A stretch of 64,000 nt of DNA from Anaspis maculata (GCA_949128115.1 OX421965.1:59018012-59082011); one strand, 5' to 3'. Shown: positions 33,697 through 48,092, numbered from the stretch's first letter. Made by a program: numbers and translations. The notes: generated by a model not told the origin, from the letters alone.

Positions 33697-36600
33697 CGAA
33701 AATTTCGAATCGTATTTTTTGTTTGAATTAAAAAATTTCGCCATATAGTGAGGCATAGTCTCCACTTGGAATGCGACCATTTGTTTTTGGTTGTCATCTG
33801 TCCAATGGAACATCGTGACTGTCAAAGAAAAACTATTTCTCAACTTGGGATATGTTATTTGGAAACCCTCGGAAATCTATAATAAGAATGAATCTAATAG
33901 TTCTCGATCATCTGTCATCTGTCAAAAGTTATAAGCCGTCAAGTTGAAATTTTGACATTTTATTATCAGTCCTAGAAGTTGAAAGAAAATTGACGGTACA
34001 ATTTTGAAAGGAAGTTGCTATTACCTATTGAAAGACTTGTTAAACGTGTGGACCATATTTATAGGCAATTTCCACTTGAAAAACGCCACCTGGTGTAGAA
34101 CTCGGTACTTGATCGTGCAGAAAATTTTTGAGGGGAACACATGCTGGGACGTATAGTAGCCTAGGTAGGCACTTGTAGAAACCTGCAATATCCACATCAA
34201 TAACATGAAATTTGACAAGTAGGAATAAGGTAAAAGGAGGTCAGCTTTTGTGTTCCCTATTTGATCTTGTGAATAGCGCATTTAGCAGGCTACTAGTACA
34301 CTAGTAGATCTATTTAGTTCCAGAGGTGAGGGGCTGGAAGACTGCGCTAATTGCATTACAGTTGCGGTAGAAAATGCGACTGGTGAATGTTACATTACAC
34401 CTTCCGCAGGCAGATGCAAGCATGGTATGTTGCTTTGCCAGTAGCTCTCGTCCCTGTCATTCCTGCCATTTACTGCCTGCTGATTGATCCCCCAATCCCC
34501 AATGCCCAATGGGTCACAAAGCGAGCCTAAACATGGATCCTGACACTGGGGACACAAAAAACGTTTTCATCCCAAATACAAAGGTAACGAACTGTAGAAT
34601 ATATTTAGAATGCGGATCTCCATGTGAGGTCTAAGCAGAAAATCTTTGGAGAAAGAAGACTGACGACGCAGTCAGCCCAAGGTGGCCTTTTCTGGCGTAC
34701 CAACAGTTGCTGTGTGCAGAGGACTCGGTCCACAGTCGTTGTTGCTGTTCCTTGGGTGAAAGCTAGGGAAGAGAAAGGTCTGCGACGACGCTGGTCATCG
34801 ATGTAAGGCCTAATAAACAGCCTGCGGGGTCCCAAGGGTTCACAGGAACAAAAAATTTGCTGCAGTGCATTGACAAGACAGCAAAGTGACAGTTTTGACG
34901 TGTCTTCAACTGACGTGACAGCCGACGTTGCCTGACGGCAACTTAGACCTCTTCAAACAATTAATTCCCTGAATCTTCCTACACCAATGGGCCATTTTCA
35001 CCTGTAAGGTCAACACTGTAGGTTGGGAAATGCAACTATCTCGACTGCGATTTTCAACACTTGTACGAGTACCCTACGTCTGATAGGTGTCGATATGCAC
35101 CTGTCAAATTTGACATTTTGACATTTCCGAGGCCGCCATCTTGAAATTTAGCTTTTTTTAACAGCTCGCTAAGAACTGAAGGCAAGTTTCATTTATATGC
35201 CCGATACTATGATGCTGGTACAACGCCTTCTACAACCCAGCATTGTATCTTTACCAATTTATAAAAACTCGTCGTCGGATACGGTGCAAATGTGTGGTGA
35301 GCGCCCGGTACAGAGCAGCAGCTTTCTTGTTGCCTCTGGTTTTCATCAAGGTGTGGCGTGCGGACGCGGGTATCATTCGAGACTGCCGCCGCACTTGTTG
35401 AAATGTTTCGCCCGAGGGTCCCCTCCGACTAAATAAAGATAAATTAATTTTCCTGCACTGTCCAGTTTTCTGTGCTGCTGCTGGAAATTAATACGCTCAC
35501 TACATCACCTAGATTGTTATTACACGGTGATATGCACCTGTATATTATTGCAAAATTTGCGCAACCGGCCGAGTGGTTTTAGAGCAGCACGCCTGATAAT
35601 CCGTTCGATATTCATGTTTGTATACGGGCGCGTGTTGTGTGTACAATAATGCCAGTGCATACCTGTAAAGTTTAACCGTATAGGTATGCGCGAGTTTGCG
35701 TAAAAATCGAATTAAACATTCGAATGGCATGCGTTTCGCAAGAAAGCATTGTTCATAGAGTTGGTGAAGCACAAATCGCAAGCTACGAACTGCCGATTCT
35801 TCTTCTTATTTAATTTTTGTGGACATCAAAAGAGCAACAAAAATGTTCAATTCTAACTCGCTGAATTACCCTTAAATAAAATTTCAACTGATACGGAACA
35901 GCGGCTCGGCAGTTATCGCGATATGTCACAGCCAGACACAAAGCACACATAGGTACAGGCAGGCATGACGTCACTCTGGAAAAATAGTCCTAATTGTTTC
36001 GGGGGATTTCAAATTGGCGTTATATCCGTCTTTATGAAGAAAAATTTCCGTACGATCACAGTACTCTGCCTTCAATTGCTGGAGAGTCGGGAAAATGAGA
36101 CCAGGTTGTTCATTTTTAGTCAGCATCTGTCATTTGACATTCTGAGTATATCTATTTAAAGGTATACGTTACTTCAGAAATATTGCTATCCTCAGTAGGT
36201 CATGAAAATCTAAATGCAGCTTTAGATTTAGTTACAAAAAAAAAACGTCAAATCAAAAGTGTCAATCTCATGGAAATTTCATTGTTTATTTTCAGGTTAT
36301 AAGTCAGATCTTTCACTCTTTCCAGTCAGAAAGTATTTCTTCAGTTTTTTATCGAGTGTCACGCGTCACGCGTGCGGCACCTCATTCAAGGTGCACTTGA
36401 AAAAAGATACATGCAGTTTTGATGTCAATAACCGCCTGTTTCCGATCTCAGGACTAAAAAAAATCAGTACATATAGTAGGTTCACTTGTACCGTGATTCT
36501 AGTCGGCTGTGAGATTTTGTTTCTATGTTTCCAAATGTAAAATATAGAAAATCCCCAAAACTTTGCAGTTGGCTGCTCTGGCCGGACCAGTTTTGAAACA

Positions 36601-39600
36601 CAATTTTTGCGTATTTCCTCTGCAGATAGCCGGAACATTTTTGCGGCACGTGATGTCTGACGCTTTTTTCCATTTTATTGGAAAATGTAGCAATTTTTCG
36701 ACCTGTTTTTAATTTTTGCTAATGAACAAATAAATCAAAACAGCCTTGACAGTTGTGAAAAATATTTATAACCTCTCGAAGCCGGTTCAACTTTCAATGA
36801 ATCAAATTGGAGAGTATACAATGCCCTTCGTCCAAGAAAGGGGCCTCATGCAATCATCAACCCTTTCGCCTCTTCCAGTCAAAAATACAAGCCTAACCCT
36901 GAAGAATTATAGGCGATACAAGGATCGCCGTGCAATCTGTCATTGGCGAAAGAATTTACAAGTAAAAAGTGAATTAAACCAAATTTCAAAAAACCCAGCC
37001 GCTCAAAGTTGCGTGTTGAACCGAAATCGATGAAGTACCATCAATTTGCAATTTTCTTTCGTTTTGGGGCTTCCCGGGACGAGTTTTTGTCGACCCTGAA
37101 TGGGCCGCCGTCAAAATGACTTAGATTTGCGGCCGCCCCGTGCTCTTTTGGTGTCTACATGACGGTAACACAGCTCTGCGTCCCCCTAGTCGCACGTCCA
37201 TTTATGACCAGGTCAGTTCTCCAAGATTTTAGTATCAATTTGATATTGAATATAACTTTACTTCCAGAGAAGTCAGTTTTACACCAGGTGAAGAGGCGAC
37301 AAGCCTACAATGCTAAAGTAGAAAATTTGACCAGCCAACTAGAGTCACAGTACAAGTGAACCTACTCTACTTAGTCAGCAGAATTCCTTTTTGCCACAGT
37401 CTCAATCAACATTGTGCACATATCACACAGGTAGATAGTAAAGCAGAAAAGCTAAACTCCATGGCCTTGAGAGGGATCAGATATCAAGGAAGATCTGCTT
37501 CTAAAGCCGAGTTACGCTGTTCTACTTCAACTGAGCCTTTTAGTGTTACTGTAGTCCCGAGGTTAGTAACATGGGCCCTGCACATGGTAACAGAAGCACG
37601 AAATCTGGTTGGATGGCACAACAGACTGTGTACCTACTCTTTTGGTTGAGAACGGGCGCCTGGCAGATTTTTTCACGACTGGGCTTAGGGATCTACGGCC
37701 ATTTTTTGGTTGTAGTGACGAATCTTGGCTTATTTTTTCCAGTATGCGTTTGACCGTGCAGTACGTTACTTTAAAGATCAAAGCAACGCGCTGAATGCTG
37801 GCAGCTGCATTGTTGGAATCTCTTAAAAATTCTTAGTAACAGCGGCAAAGTGTTCCACGTTCTCTCGAACAGTGACAGTGGGTATAACGTAACAGGAACA
37901 ACCAGTAACAGTATAAGTACAACGTACAGATTCTCATAACTTGCGTCGATTATTACGATTTTCTTTTCAAAATCTATCTGGGTGGACAGAAACATGGCAG
38001 TTTGGACGACAGTGAAAAACTTCGCGGTTGATATTGACTGACATGTCACACTGGCTTGGGACTAAAACAATAAACGTTTTAGAACTAGATAAAGCTGCTT
38101 CAACCATATACTTCCATTGCCTACTGAGATAGCAATTCATCTGAAATAACGTATACAAAACAGTATACAAGTCATCTTTTACCCTCATAAAACCTACAAG
38201 GAAAATGTGGTAGACTGGCTCTGATGGAAACGGACGAAGGTACGCGTCCAGCTAGTCTGCAGACGGATCACTGAGATTACAGACGTATAATTACAATTTC
38301 AGGATGTCAACCGACATCCGAGAATGATGTCACATTATCGAAATAATGCACATTGTTCGGCTCGATAATCGCCATATTTGTTTAGTCTCAACTGATCCAC
38401 TGTACTTCAACAACAATAAGTTACGATCATTTTTGGAGAATTTTATCAGTGGGGTCAGACGTCGGTAGGCCGCATGTATACATACGCGCGAGGTTACATA
38501 AATCAACGGCGTTGATGAATACTGTCGATGGTATAAACAAATCTGAGCGCGAAACAAAGAACTACGAGGCTGGATACGCGAAAAATCAGGCTGCAGTTTC
38601 CTTTTAAGGCTTTAGAAGCTCCCAGACCTGTCCTGTCTCCACCTGGCTTGACGTACGGGAACACCCGAGCAGCTCACCAGCAGTAGCTAACTGGATAATT
38701 GCGAGAATTTCCAAACAAGCAATTAATAACAATCGCGCAATTGCTTCTAATAAATTTCATGGCAGCGACTGCCAGAGGATAGCAGCAGCTAGCAGCAGAG
38801 ACGGACGTTTTTCACGACCGTGAATGCAAAGTCCGACATAATGGTTATTATTTTCGGATAATCTGTTATGTTATGCACACGAGCAACAAATAAATAACGA
38901 AAAATACATTCGATCTAAGACAAACAATCGCGCGCTTTCCGTAAGTGTAGCTATGTTTTGGAATTGTACCAATTTGTACAGCAGAATTGTTTATAGTAAG
39001 CAGCTTCCAGCACTTACAATGTAATTTGTTTTAATTTCGTTAAATTAAGAGAAACAGAGAGAAAGTGCCTGACAGTCGTTTTCGCTATTATGCATGCACT
39101 TTTTCTCGAAGGACCATCAATTCGTCAAGCATTAATTTCTGATGCATGGATGAAAAAAGCAAAAGCGAAGTTTTGCGTTTTTTGCAAACAGCATCTGCAT
39201 ACTGACACTTTTTATCAACCAAGCGAAGAATAAAACGTCTGTCTGATGGTGTGAAAAATGGGCGCCGTCTTATAAGCCGCAGCTCAACACCTCCACCCAT
39301 AAAACAAAATGTACTCTTGACAAATATTGTTATTTTTGGCAACTCGGCCATACTCAATTGCAATGTGTACATTAACAAGCGCGTTCTTCTGTTTACAAGC
39401 CGAAGAGTGAGCCACGTAACGTATAGGAAATTTGACTAAGTGTAGCATTATCATTTTCTTTTACAGCTTCTAGCTCGCCTGGCTCTACTCTCGCTCCAGA
39501 GAGAATAACCCGTTTTACTGCCGAACATATATTAAGTTTTATGTATAGGATTTTTAGTGGATGCTATTTTCTTCGCATTTTAATCAAACACTACTATCTC

Positions 39601-40544
39601 CTAGGTATCTTACCTAAACCTACTGCTATGGTTATACTATTTTTAATGGCAACGAAACGCAATATATCACAATTAAACGTAATTATACGGTGGATACAAT
39701 AAATTAGTCGCCGCTTCGATTGGTTAATGTGACAGAAGACATAGCTTTTATTGCCGCCCAACTATTTATCATCCCGTTTAACCGGGCAATTGCACAAGAA
39801 TTAGACTTGGCGATTCCCCTTCTGTGAGTAAAAATTTATTGTGCTCTCGCTCGTCTGGAAAGGGGGGAGGTTATAATATGGCAAAGGGTTGCTGTCCTCC
39901 TGGAGCAACGTGTCCCGACATAGCTCCGGCAGATTACGCCACATCCGGTAGTTCTTCATTTTTTTAAGCGTGTGTTACCTCCGCACCCTTTCTTATTCCA
40001 AGTGCGATGCCGAGTGTTTTTCATCGCGCCGTCTGTCTGAGACGTCCAAAAAACTGGTAAAGGATAGGATGTTATGTCTGTGGAAAAGGGTGGAAAGCGT
40101 TAAAAAATCGTTGTTGGTGATTGATAGTTCGCAGCGCATACACTTTCAATTATTTACTTTCAAATAACTGGCATGATACCTATCAGGTAGTAGGAACTTG
40201 ACATAATCGCGTGAAATATAATAATACTTAGATATGTAAAGTTGCAAAATTGGAATGAACTGTTCCGTGAAATAGGAAAAATTAGTGTACACGACTGAAT
40301 GCGTCTGGTATGGAAAAGATTCACAACAGCTTTTGTTTGGGAAGAAGTTCGATGCTCGGGACAAGAAACTAAAAAAAAAATATATTGAACCTCTGCTTTT
40401 GGCTCTTTTCTTTAATTGAAAAAATGCAGCGATTAGAACTGTAATTGAATTGAAATTGCATCATCAAGGCTCTTGTTAAGTCGTAAGACAATGCCAAGTG
40501 TTTGTTGGATACCTATTTCTGTGATCACGTCGACTTCAAAATCA
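33697..40544. other. Intronic, no gene recognised
   Basis: About 6.8 kb with only short frames of no recognisable family. Slightly GC-richer around 34400-34850, 35200-35440 and 39850-40100. I see no transposon termini. Confidence 0.4.
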
Positions 40545-40552
40545 GTAATCAG

Positions 40553-41685
40553 TAGGGTTTCACGAGACCGGCCTTGGTCTTGGTCTTGGTCTTGGTCTTG
40601 GTCTCGAATTCAAGACCAAGACCAAGACCAAGACCATCATTTTATTGTCGAGACCAAGACCAAGACTTGGCCCCCAAGACCAAGACCAAGACCAAGACTT
40701 TTCAAGTCTTGGTCTCGAGTCTCGACTTTTTTTCCGTATTTTAACTAATTCAAAGAAAAAAAATCTAGCTAGATGCGAGCAACAGTATATACCATATTAT
40801 GCAAGTCTGTGGTCAGGTTCATTTTTAGGAATGTTAAATATTATGTGATTGACTTAAGAACACTGCCTCGATTAGAACTTTTACTTTTATTATTAGTTAT
40901 TGCATGAAGGTAATTTATTGTGGATGTGCGAGGTGCCGTGGCTAAGTTCAACAGTTTTTATGGTTCAACTCGTAAATAGTGTATAGTTGTGACAAAGTGC
41001 TTGATTTATGGTACCTACTAATACGGGATACTATTCCATTTGGCAGGCAACACATACCTACCCCAGGCCCTGAAGTGAAGTCATAAAAGTAAAATCTAAC
41101 AAATTAGTAGGACGTATTGAATAACCAGCCCAAATAAAAATACATCGTTTTCTATATGTATACCTACCCACAATTACAACCCGGCATAGCCTCTTTGCTT
41201 TTCTCTGTTTCCCATATAGTAGGTACTTGCGGGGGTTTTCAAAACTACTTTGTTTGAGGGTGTTTCTTAAAAATACAAAGAATCCAAAGTTTATGTATTG
41301 TGTTTTATTTAAAGAACAAACAAAAATTTTCTAATTCCATCTTAATCTTCGCTTGGAGACGCTTGGAGTACTAGTTAAAATTCGTTCAAGGCATTGTAGC
41401 TTTGGAAATTGTTGATAAAAAATAATAATTTAGTTTGATAGGGTTCGTAATAGTCGAGGCAATAGTTTTTTAAATTATTGTTCTTGTTGTTGTATTTTTA
41501 TTTTGGACTTGGGGATTGGGGAATCGAGACTCGAGACCAAGACCAAGACCTCCACGTCAAGACCAAGACTCTTGCTGTCAAGACCAAGACCAAGACCAAG
41601 ACCAAGACCAGATTTTCAGACATTTTCGAGACCAAGACCAAGACCAAGCGGGTCTTGGTCTTGGTCTTGGTCTCGTGAAACCCTA
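40553..41685. mobile_element. hAT-like element with AAGACC-hexamer terminal arrays (1133 bp)
   Basis: The TIRs TAGGGTTTCACGAGACC (left) and GGTCTCGTGAAACCCTA (right) are flanked by the 8-bp duplication GTAATCAG at 40545-40552 and 41686-41693. Inside each end lie tandem AAGACC/GGTCTT hexamers (about 40572-40730 and 41530-41670). In translation these give meaningless DQDQ, RPRP or SWSW runs. The interior (40740-41500) is AT-rich and non-coding. Confidence 0.82.
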
Positions 41686-41693
41686 GTAATCAG

Positions 41694-43453
41694 TAATCAC
41701 ATAGTGCTTTTAGTTGTGAAAAACATTGTCATGGACGTCGTTTCAGTCATCACAGTGCCTTCCAGTGACTTCATTAACTTAGAAAAACGTATAACACCTA
41801 CAACATTTTATAGTGTTTTTTAGTTTCGACATATTCCCGGTCACTGTTCTCGCAATGATCACTCTTCACGACATAATAATAATAATATGTAGGCAGCTTC
41901 TTTTTTTGGTATTTAATAGTTTCAGTTGCAGACAATAATTTTTTTCTTTGAGTTCAAATGACGCGAAATTTGCAAGTTAGTAGTTACGAAAAGTAAATAC
42001 TGTCAGATTGTACAACTTGATGGAGCCATCTGAAATGCCTGAAAATAATGTTTTAGTAATACTCTATACTTTATATTAACTATCTGGGTATTTTCTGTTT
42101 AAGTGAAAACACAAACATTTCTCATAATAATGTTTCTGTGACCCACCATGTCCTGATGAAATATCTAGTAGGTGTCTTGTATTCAAGTAAGAAACACAGG
42201 CATTCCCAAATTTATTTCATGGAACCAGATATTGATATTAATGGTCGTAGTTTCCGTAAGCCATCTTGTATGAAGTAGCAGCAGCCCATCCAATACGGCA
42301 TAGGAATTTGAACGAATATGAAATTCGCCAGATGCTTTCCCATATTATTCTTTTTAATTGACCAAAAGTCCCGTTGAAATACGAGAATGGCCTAGCTCCA
42401 TTTAAATAGTCCATATCTCAGCTCCAATTGACAAGTTTAAGCTCCAATGGGTTATTTTATTAATTAATGAGAATCATCCTAAATTATCGCGCGGAGGATA
42501 AAAATGGTCCTCTATAGAGTCCCCCCGCCCTAAGTCTCGAAGTTCACTCACCTAAGAACGCAGAAACGAACAAAACAAAACCATATAAGCTCTCAAACTA
42601 TAATAATTGTTTTACACCACCCTGGACATCGCTTGCATGTCCTTTGCTTGGCATTTAATTTGTTCCAGTTTCACAGTAATCCCATCAATAGCGATAGTCC
42701 CCTGTGCTGTAGGAAAACCCGTTTCATTCCATGGGAACTCAAAAATCGAATAGATTGCGCGATGTGTAAGAGATGCGAGCACAGCGTTTAAAATCTTTGA
42801 TTACCATCCGGAGCTAATACAATGTACGCGTAATTTATTAATTTCGTGGGATAACGAACTAGTATAGTGAAAAGCGCTAGTGTGGCGATGGTCAAGACGA
42901 AGAACAGGTTTCAACTTCCACGTCTATGAACCAGTCAATGCCCCGCGTGAATATTATTTAATTCCACCATTCTGTATTTAAATTATCTGACAAGTGCAGT
43001 TTGTTTCTCATCATCGTGGATTTTCGATTTTTTCACAATTTCGAGCTCTTCAATCTGCATATACGCTCTCGCATACCATACGAGACGGCCGTTTTGTTGT
43101 CCACGGCGCTATGCGAACGTCTCGCCGGTTTTATTTTTATTTCTGCCCATAGATGCCATAAAAATCCGTATTTATGGTCGCACATCTTGTTAAGTAACGT
43201 GTTTACTATGGTAAGCTAAATTAATCATAAATGTTAATCTCAATTTACAAATTATGTGTAGTAAAATATGGCCGGAGAGGCACTGTCCTCGCCACATCAG
43301 GCTAGGTGCTCATTAAGTCCGAACATCTCTAAGGTTGCCGTTAAAACTTATATGCGACTTGCATAATCTATTTGAACAACCAAACTGGTGATTTCGTGCC
43401 TCCCAATTGGCAATCATTTGGTTAGATACGTTGCGTTGCTTACGCTCCACTCA
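41694..43453. other. Intronic, no feature recognised
   Basis: AT-rich with an AATAAT run near 41875. No gene. Confidence 0.4.
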
Positions 43454-43765
43454 GAAATTGATACCACTAACAAAGTTGTGGAAATATTGTCTTCAGTGTT
43501 GAAAACCGATTTGTTTGTTTTCTATGGCCCTGTAGAGCAGATGCTTGGTAAGGGGTAGGGGCTCTTCTAGAGAACACTGCATGCAGTATTAGCTCTGCTT
43601 CAGTTCAAGAAATTGGTATCACTAACAAAGTTGTGGAAATATTGTCTTTAGTGTTGAGAACCGACTTGTTTGTTCCCTATGACCCTGCCTGTAGAGCAGC
43701 TGAGCAGATGCTCGGTAAGGGGTAGGGGCTCTTCTAGAACACTGCAGTATTCGCTCTACCGGATC
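43454..43765. repeat. Tandem duplication, two ~156-bp copies
   Basis: AAATTGATACCACTAACAAA (43454) recurs as AAATTGGTATCACTAACAAA (about 43609), and GGTAAGGGGTAGGGGCTCTT occurs in both copies. The copies differ by substitutions and small indels. Confidence 0.75.
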
Positions 43766-45663
43766 AACCATAGAACAAGCATTTCAACCTCTTGTTGTGC
43801 TTTTGTCATGAAAGCTACTGATAAGCAGCAAACTTAGCCCTTAGCTCTTCGTTAGTGTTACAATGAAAAGGTTATGACATACCCCACGGCCTCTAGTTCA
43901 ACTGGCGACTTGTAGTAGCTTCAACTGAACCATATGATTTGACAGGCGATACTTGTCGACAGCTCTCGATAAGGATTCACTTTTTAAACTTTTTCTTTGA
44001 ATTTCTAGTTTCTTTTACCTGGTGCATTTTGAGTCATGTCAGCCTGTGTGTTGAAAATGAAAATAAGGCCAATATAGGTGGAAAGGACTACTAGGGTCCT
44101 CTTGGTTTAACCCAACAATGGAAGAACTTTCCTCATGCTTAAGCCGGGTCTGGCTAAGAAAAGTTAGCCTCCAAATAAATTATGTACCTTTATGAACCGT
44201 GTAGGTACCTACTGTGCATAGATTGACCGTATTGTATCCGTCAAAAAAAAATTAATCACTCGGGCTATTTTTAGCACAAAACGCCAAAGCGCCAATAATG
44301 GCTATTGGGAAACCGATTACGAAAGTGCATCTTATTTGGAGTGACCCGTTGCACACGCGAGTTTGTTTTTGTTATTGCTTTGGTGCATAAACAAACAAAA
44401 TAAGCATTTCCTGATTGCGATTAAGTTAAAACGTGAATGCGACACGGAACCCCCGTCGCAATTTGCGATTCAAATGGACGCACCCAAATTAGAGTAAGCA
44501 ATATACCGATGGTGGTGGGCTGCCTACTGTCCTCGTATATTATTACTACTTACACTACAACACCACTTATGAAATTATGTTAGGAATCTGTCATAAAAAT
44601 AATCTCAGGACATGGTCAGCGGAAAATAAACACTGGGATGGATACCGAGGGAACACATGTTCCGACCATCTTTCAAAATCCATATACCCACCCTACTAAA
44701 TTTAGCTCCAAACTTCTGCAAATGCGTACGAGGTGTATACCTATAGCGTCACAGCATTTATTTTTGATATTAACCCCTCTATATTTACACCGGCGATCTA
44801 TTAAAGCATACTAGCGGTTCTATTTAAAAGTGAGAATCTCGATTTTGGTGCCAATCACTGACGCTGTACAACGTCCTTAGGTCCGCTGTTTACTCACCGC
44901 GAAAACTACATACTATACACCACGCGAAAAAAGTGGGCTATCCCATTATTTCCCCAATCTCTAGAAAATTTCCGAGTACCTCAAGCGCTCGCATCATTCT
45001 TGAACGCTTTCCAATATGTTTGATGTTTGACATAGGAAATGCTAAAGCTTTTGAGCTGTACGGGGCTTCCTTTGTGTGGCACGACATCAACTATAGTCTA
45101 TTTTAATTTGTGCTACAATCTCTCGAAAATTAGCCATGAAAATAGCGCATCCGATTTGCCAAAAAAATTACGTGGCACTTTTGTTGTAAAAACAATGATG
45201 CTGACATGCACGGCTTGCCAAATCAAACACACGAGTGTTGTGCAAGTCACGGATTATTCTTTTGATTTATCGCCTTTTTGTGTTTCACGAAATTATAACG
45301 CCACGTGAATTAGTGTGATTCATTCCGGCAGTAGCATAACGTCGTTTAGCTAGTTTAATGGGGTGATTTGAAAATGCAATAAAAATGCCAGAAAACCTGA
45401 AAGAATAACTTGTAGAGGTAGGTATTGTTGAGAAGCTCCAAATTATTGATTCAATTAACATCTCCCAACATGTCTTCTTTGAAGCACTTGATACTCTTAA
45501 TCTGTCCGTTTCAGTAGGTACTAACACTAACACAATGATAATGTATTACCCAAACTATCTGTCTGCGGAAATGTAAAACACAACGTTCATACACCTCTAC
45601 CAGCTTTTCCACCTCAGAATTTCCGTTTTTATTACAATAAATACGGATATCTACCACACTCAC
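43766..45663. other. Intronic, no feature recognised
   Basis: No supportable gene or repeat seen. Confidence 0.35.
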
Positions 45664-45738
45664 CTTCAAACTGCTTGCTAAACTCAGCTTTTCATCATTT
45701 TCGTCATGCGACTTCCAACAACGCCAACATACTGTCAT
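45664..45738 (-). CDS. Possible first coding exon of a minus-strand ZAD-like gene
   Basis: On the minus strand, ATG opens MTVCWRCWKSHDENDEKLSL, and the 25th codon (AAG) is followed directly by GTGAGTGTGG, a strong donor. A C-x2-C pair close to the initiator Met, followed by an acidic stretch, is the layout of the N-terminal half of insect zinc-finger-associated domains. The second Cys pair would lie in a downstream exon I could not find. Without splicing the frame continues to about 45511. It may equally be a relic or chance. Confidence 0.25.
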
Positions 45739-46016
45739 GTTTTTTCATCAACTTCAACTGACCAGTCCTCCACTTCACTCAAGAAAGATGCCTATCGTTT
45801 TATTTAATCCGTCCTTGTCAGTTCATAAAAGGTGTCACTGTGAACAGGCCAATTCAAGGGTTATCAGTTATCATGCTTAATGAAGATAGAATGGTTTTCC
45901 AATACTATGAAACCTGTAAGTAGCATAAAGTACGTTAACCTAGAGAAATACACCAATGAAGAGAAAGAAAAAGGACAAAAAACCCGAGGGGTTAACCACT
46001 GACGGAATTTTTGTAC

Positions 46017-46078
46017 GATTTCTAATGATTTCCAAAAATTCCCAAAGATTTCCAATGATTTCCAAATGATTTCCATGA
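46017..46078. repeat. Short tandem repeat of GATTTCCAAT-like units
   Basis: Five or so degenerate 11-12 bp units (GATTTCTAAT, GATTTCCAAA, GATTTCCAAT, GATTTCCAAAT). Confidence 0.55.
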
Positions 46079-46812
46079 AAGTGTACACACGATTTCCAAA
46101 ATGGTTGGTTTACCCCTCGAAAAAACCTTTTGCATTCATAGATGCGTCATTGCAAAAGAAGGTTATACTTTTCAACATTTTGTCTAAGCAAATATCATCC
46201 TCCAACCTCCACATAACATACAAGCTACTTGTTTGCCCACCATTCTTAACTGCGCTGCTCCTGTTCTTAGAAGTGAATCAAATTAGTATTCTTCCCTTTC
46301 ACTTCCTCTCATGTTTGATGACTTTTTTTTTATCTATCCTCTTTTATATTATGTTTCTTCCGATATCCCAAATTTGTCACTCTTTGTGTCACTTTCATTC
46401 TCTACCATTTTTATCAATATATATTGTCAATATTGTCATTCTCATTTATTATAACCTTGTCGATGGCTCTCCTTATCATTTCCATGCATCATCCAGCTAG
46501 ACTGCCACGTCAATTTCAACTGACCAAACCTCACTCGCTAACATTAACCGCTTCGCAACAAGAAAAAACTGCCCCAGTTGTTGAAGAAAGAATATGGTTT
46601 TTTTCTTTTGGTCCATAAGCATCAGGTATACCTACAACAAATTTTAGAGAACGATAATGGTAATTTTGGTTCCGTGTGGACCAAAACCCGACAGATTCAT
46701 CCAGTAGGTCACATGTTGGACTCGTTCAAAAACAATAATTGTACCAATAATGTCTCTTGCCGGAAACTGACAGGTAAAGTGTCCATTACAAGCATCTTTT
46801 GACGCAGGAAAT

Positions 46813-46890
46813 TGAGCTTTCCCTGCCTAGGCTGGTAAAGTTCTTTCCTGCTTAGGCAGGTAAAGTCTCACTGGTCTAGGCATGTAAAGC
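46813..46890. repeat. Three degenerate ~24-bp tandem units
   Basis: CCTAGGCTGGTAAAG, CTTAGGCAGGTAAAG and TCTAGGCATGTAAAG recur about every 24-27 bp. Confidence 0.5.
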
Positions 46891-48092
46891 ACGTGCACGC
46901 ATGAAGTGTTCACGAAGTATTGCCTACTGAGGATGTCACCTTATTTACCGGACCCAGGCAACGCGATATTTGCCAAATTGTGTCGAAATGACATTTCACA
47001 ATTCTGGTACCAATTTTTTTTTTGTGGTTTATTGAGGTAGTTTCAGGTAAAACGTTGTACATGAATACATGATACCTAGGCTTCCAGGCCTCGCTTACGC
47101 GCTCGCCTTGAATATGCCTATATACTAGCCCTGTGAAGATTCACTTTCCTGCCTTATTATATAAATAACTATTTCGTTTGATTTTTTTCGAAACTTATCG
47201 CAGTCACCTGAAGTTACAGTGATCACTAGAAAAAACTACCCTGAAAAAACTCAGCTTAAACTTGGTTGCCGAAAAACTTTGAAAATTCATCTATGCACAA
47301 TGCACATGCAAAATCGCACAACTTGAGACAATTTTTTTAAAAATTAATTATAAAACTTGGTTTCTCTATGCGGCAATTTCCGAGCTTCTTGGAGAATTGT
47401 TGTTCCAATTCCCAGTTACCGGCCAATTTCCAGTTATCGGCCGACAAGATTCTGTATTTCAATTTCCCTAGACTTCTTTCTTCGGGGGCTTGTGAAGTCT
47501 CTGGCTTCCCTGAATGATCTCGAACTGTCCAGGGTCTCAGGGACGATATCGTAGACCGTATTAGTTAGATAGCGTCCGATCCTTGCTAAGAAGCTACCCG
47601 AAATTGAACAAATTGGAATTTGAAATGATAATTTCGAGCTGCCGTGCGATTGTGCGTAGGTAGGTATGATCAAATGGCAAACCTTGATGAGTATTTTTAT
47701 GAAAAAATGACGACAAAATCTTTCCAAGCACCAACGCTATCGCCGATTAAAGTTCTACACCTTTAAAAAAACACTCTTCACGTTGTAGAGGAGAGGAAGA
47801 TGAATTCATTGGCGTATCTAATTAATTTTTGCCAGAAGTTGATTTTTCGGGTCTGGAAACAGTTCATTTGATCTTGCTTCTGCTTGGAACAAGAAACTGG
47901 TCCTTCTGGTTCTGGAAAGCTAGAAAGAACCATTGCGTGCCATCGGCAAGGGATGTTAAATTGATTTCAAGAATACTTACAGCTGAAATATTTTACACTT
48001 CGGGTTTTACGTATTTACACCTCCGAATATAATTTTTCATCTACTAAATTTATAACCTATTTCACTTTTATTTATTTTCACTTTTTTTGCAG
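46891..48092. other. Intronic, 3' end of giant intron
   Basis: No gene. It ends in the T-rich tract and TTTGCAG before the micro-exon. Confidence 0.45.

Larger units (their letters stand above)
13044..48092 (+). other. Giant (~35 kb) SoxD intron
   Basis: It is bounded by the GTAAGA donor of the zipper exon and the TTTGCAG acceptor at 48092, both phase 0. The call depends on the micro-exon being real; otherwise the intron continues to the window edge. It is loaded with DNA-transposon relics and contains possible nested minus-strand coding fragments. Confidence 0.55.

Noticed and set aside
40473..41823. Open frames of DQDQ, RPRP and SWSW dipeptides
   Set aside because: They are translations of the AAGACC hexamer arrays at the ends of the hAT-like element, not proteins.
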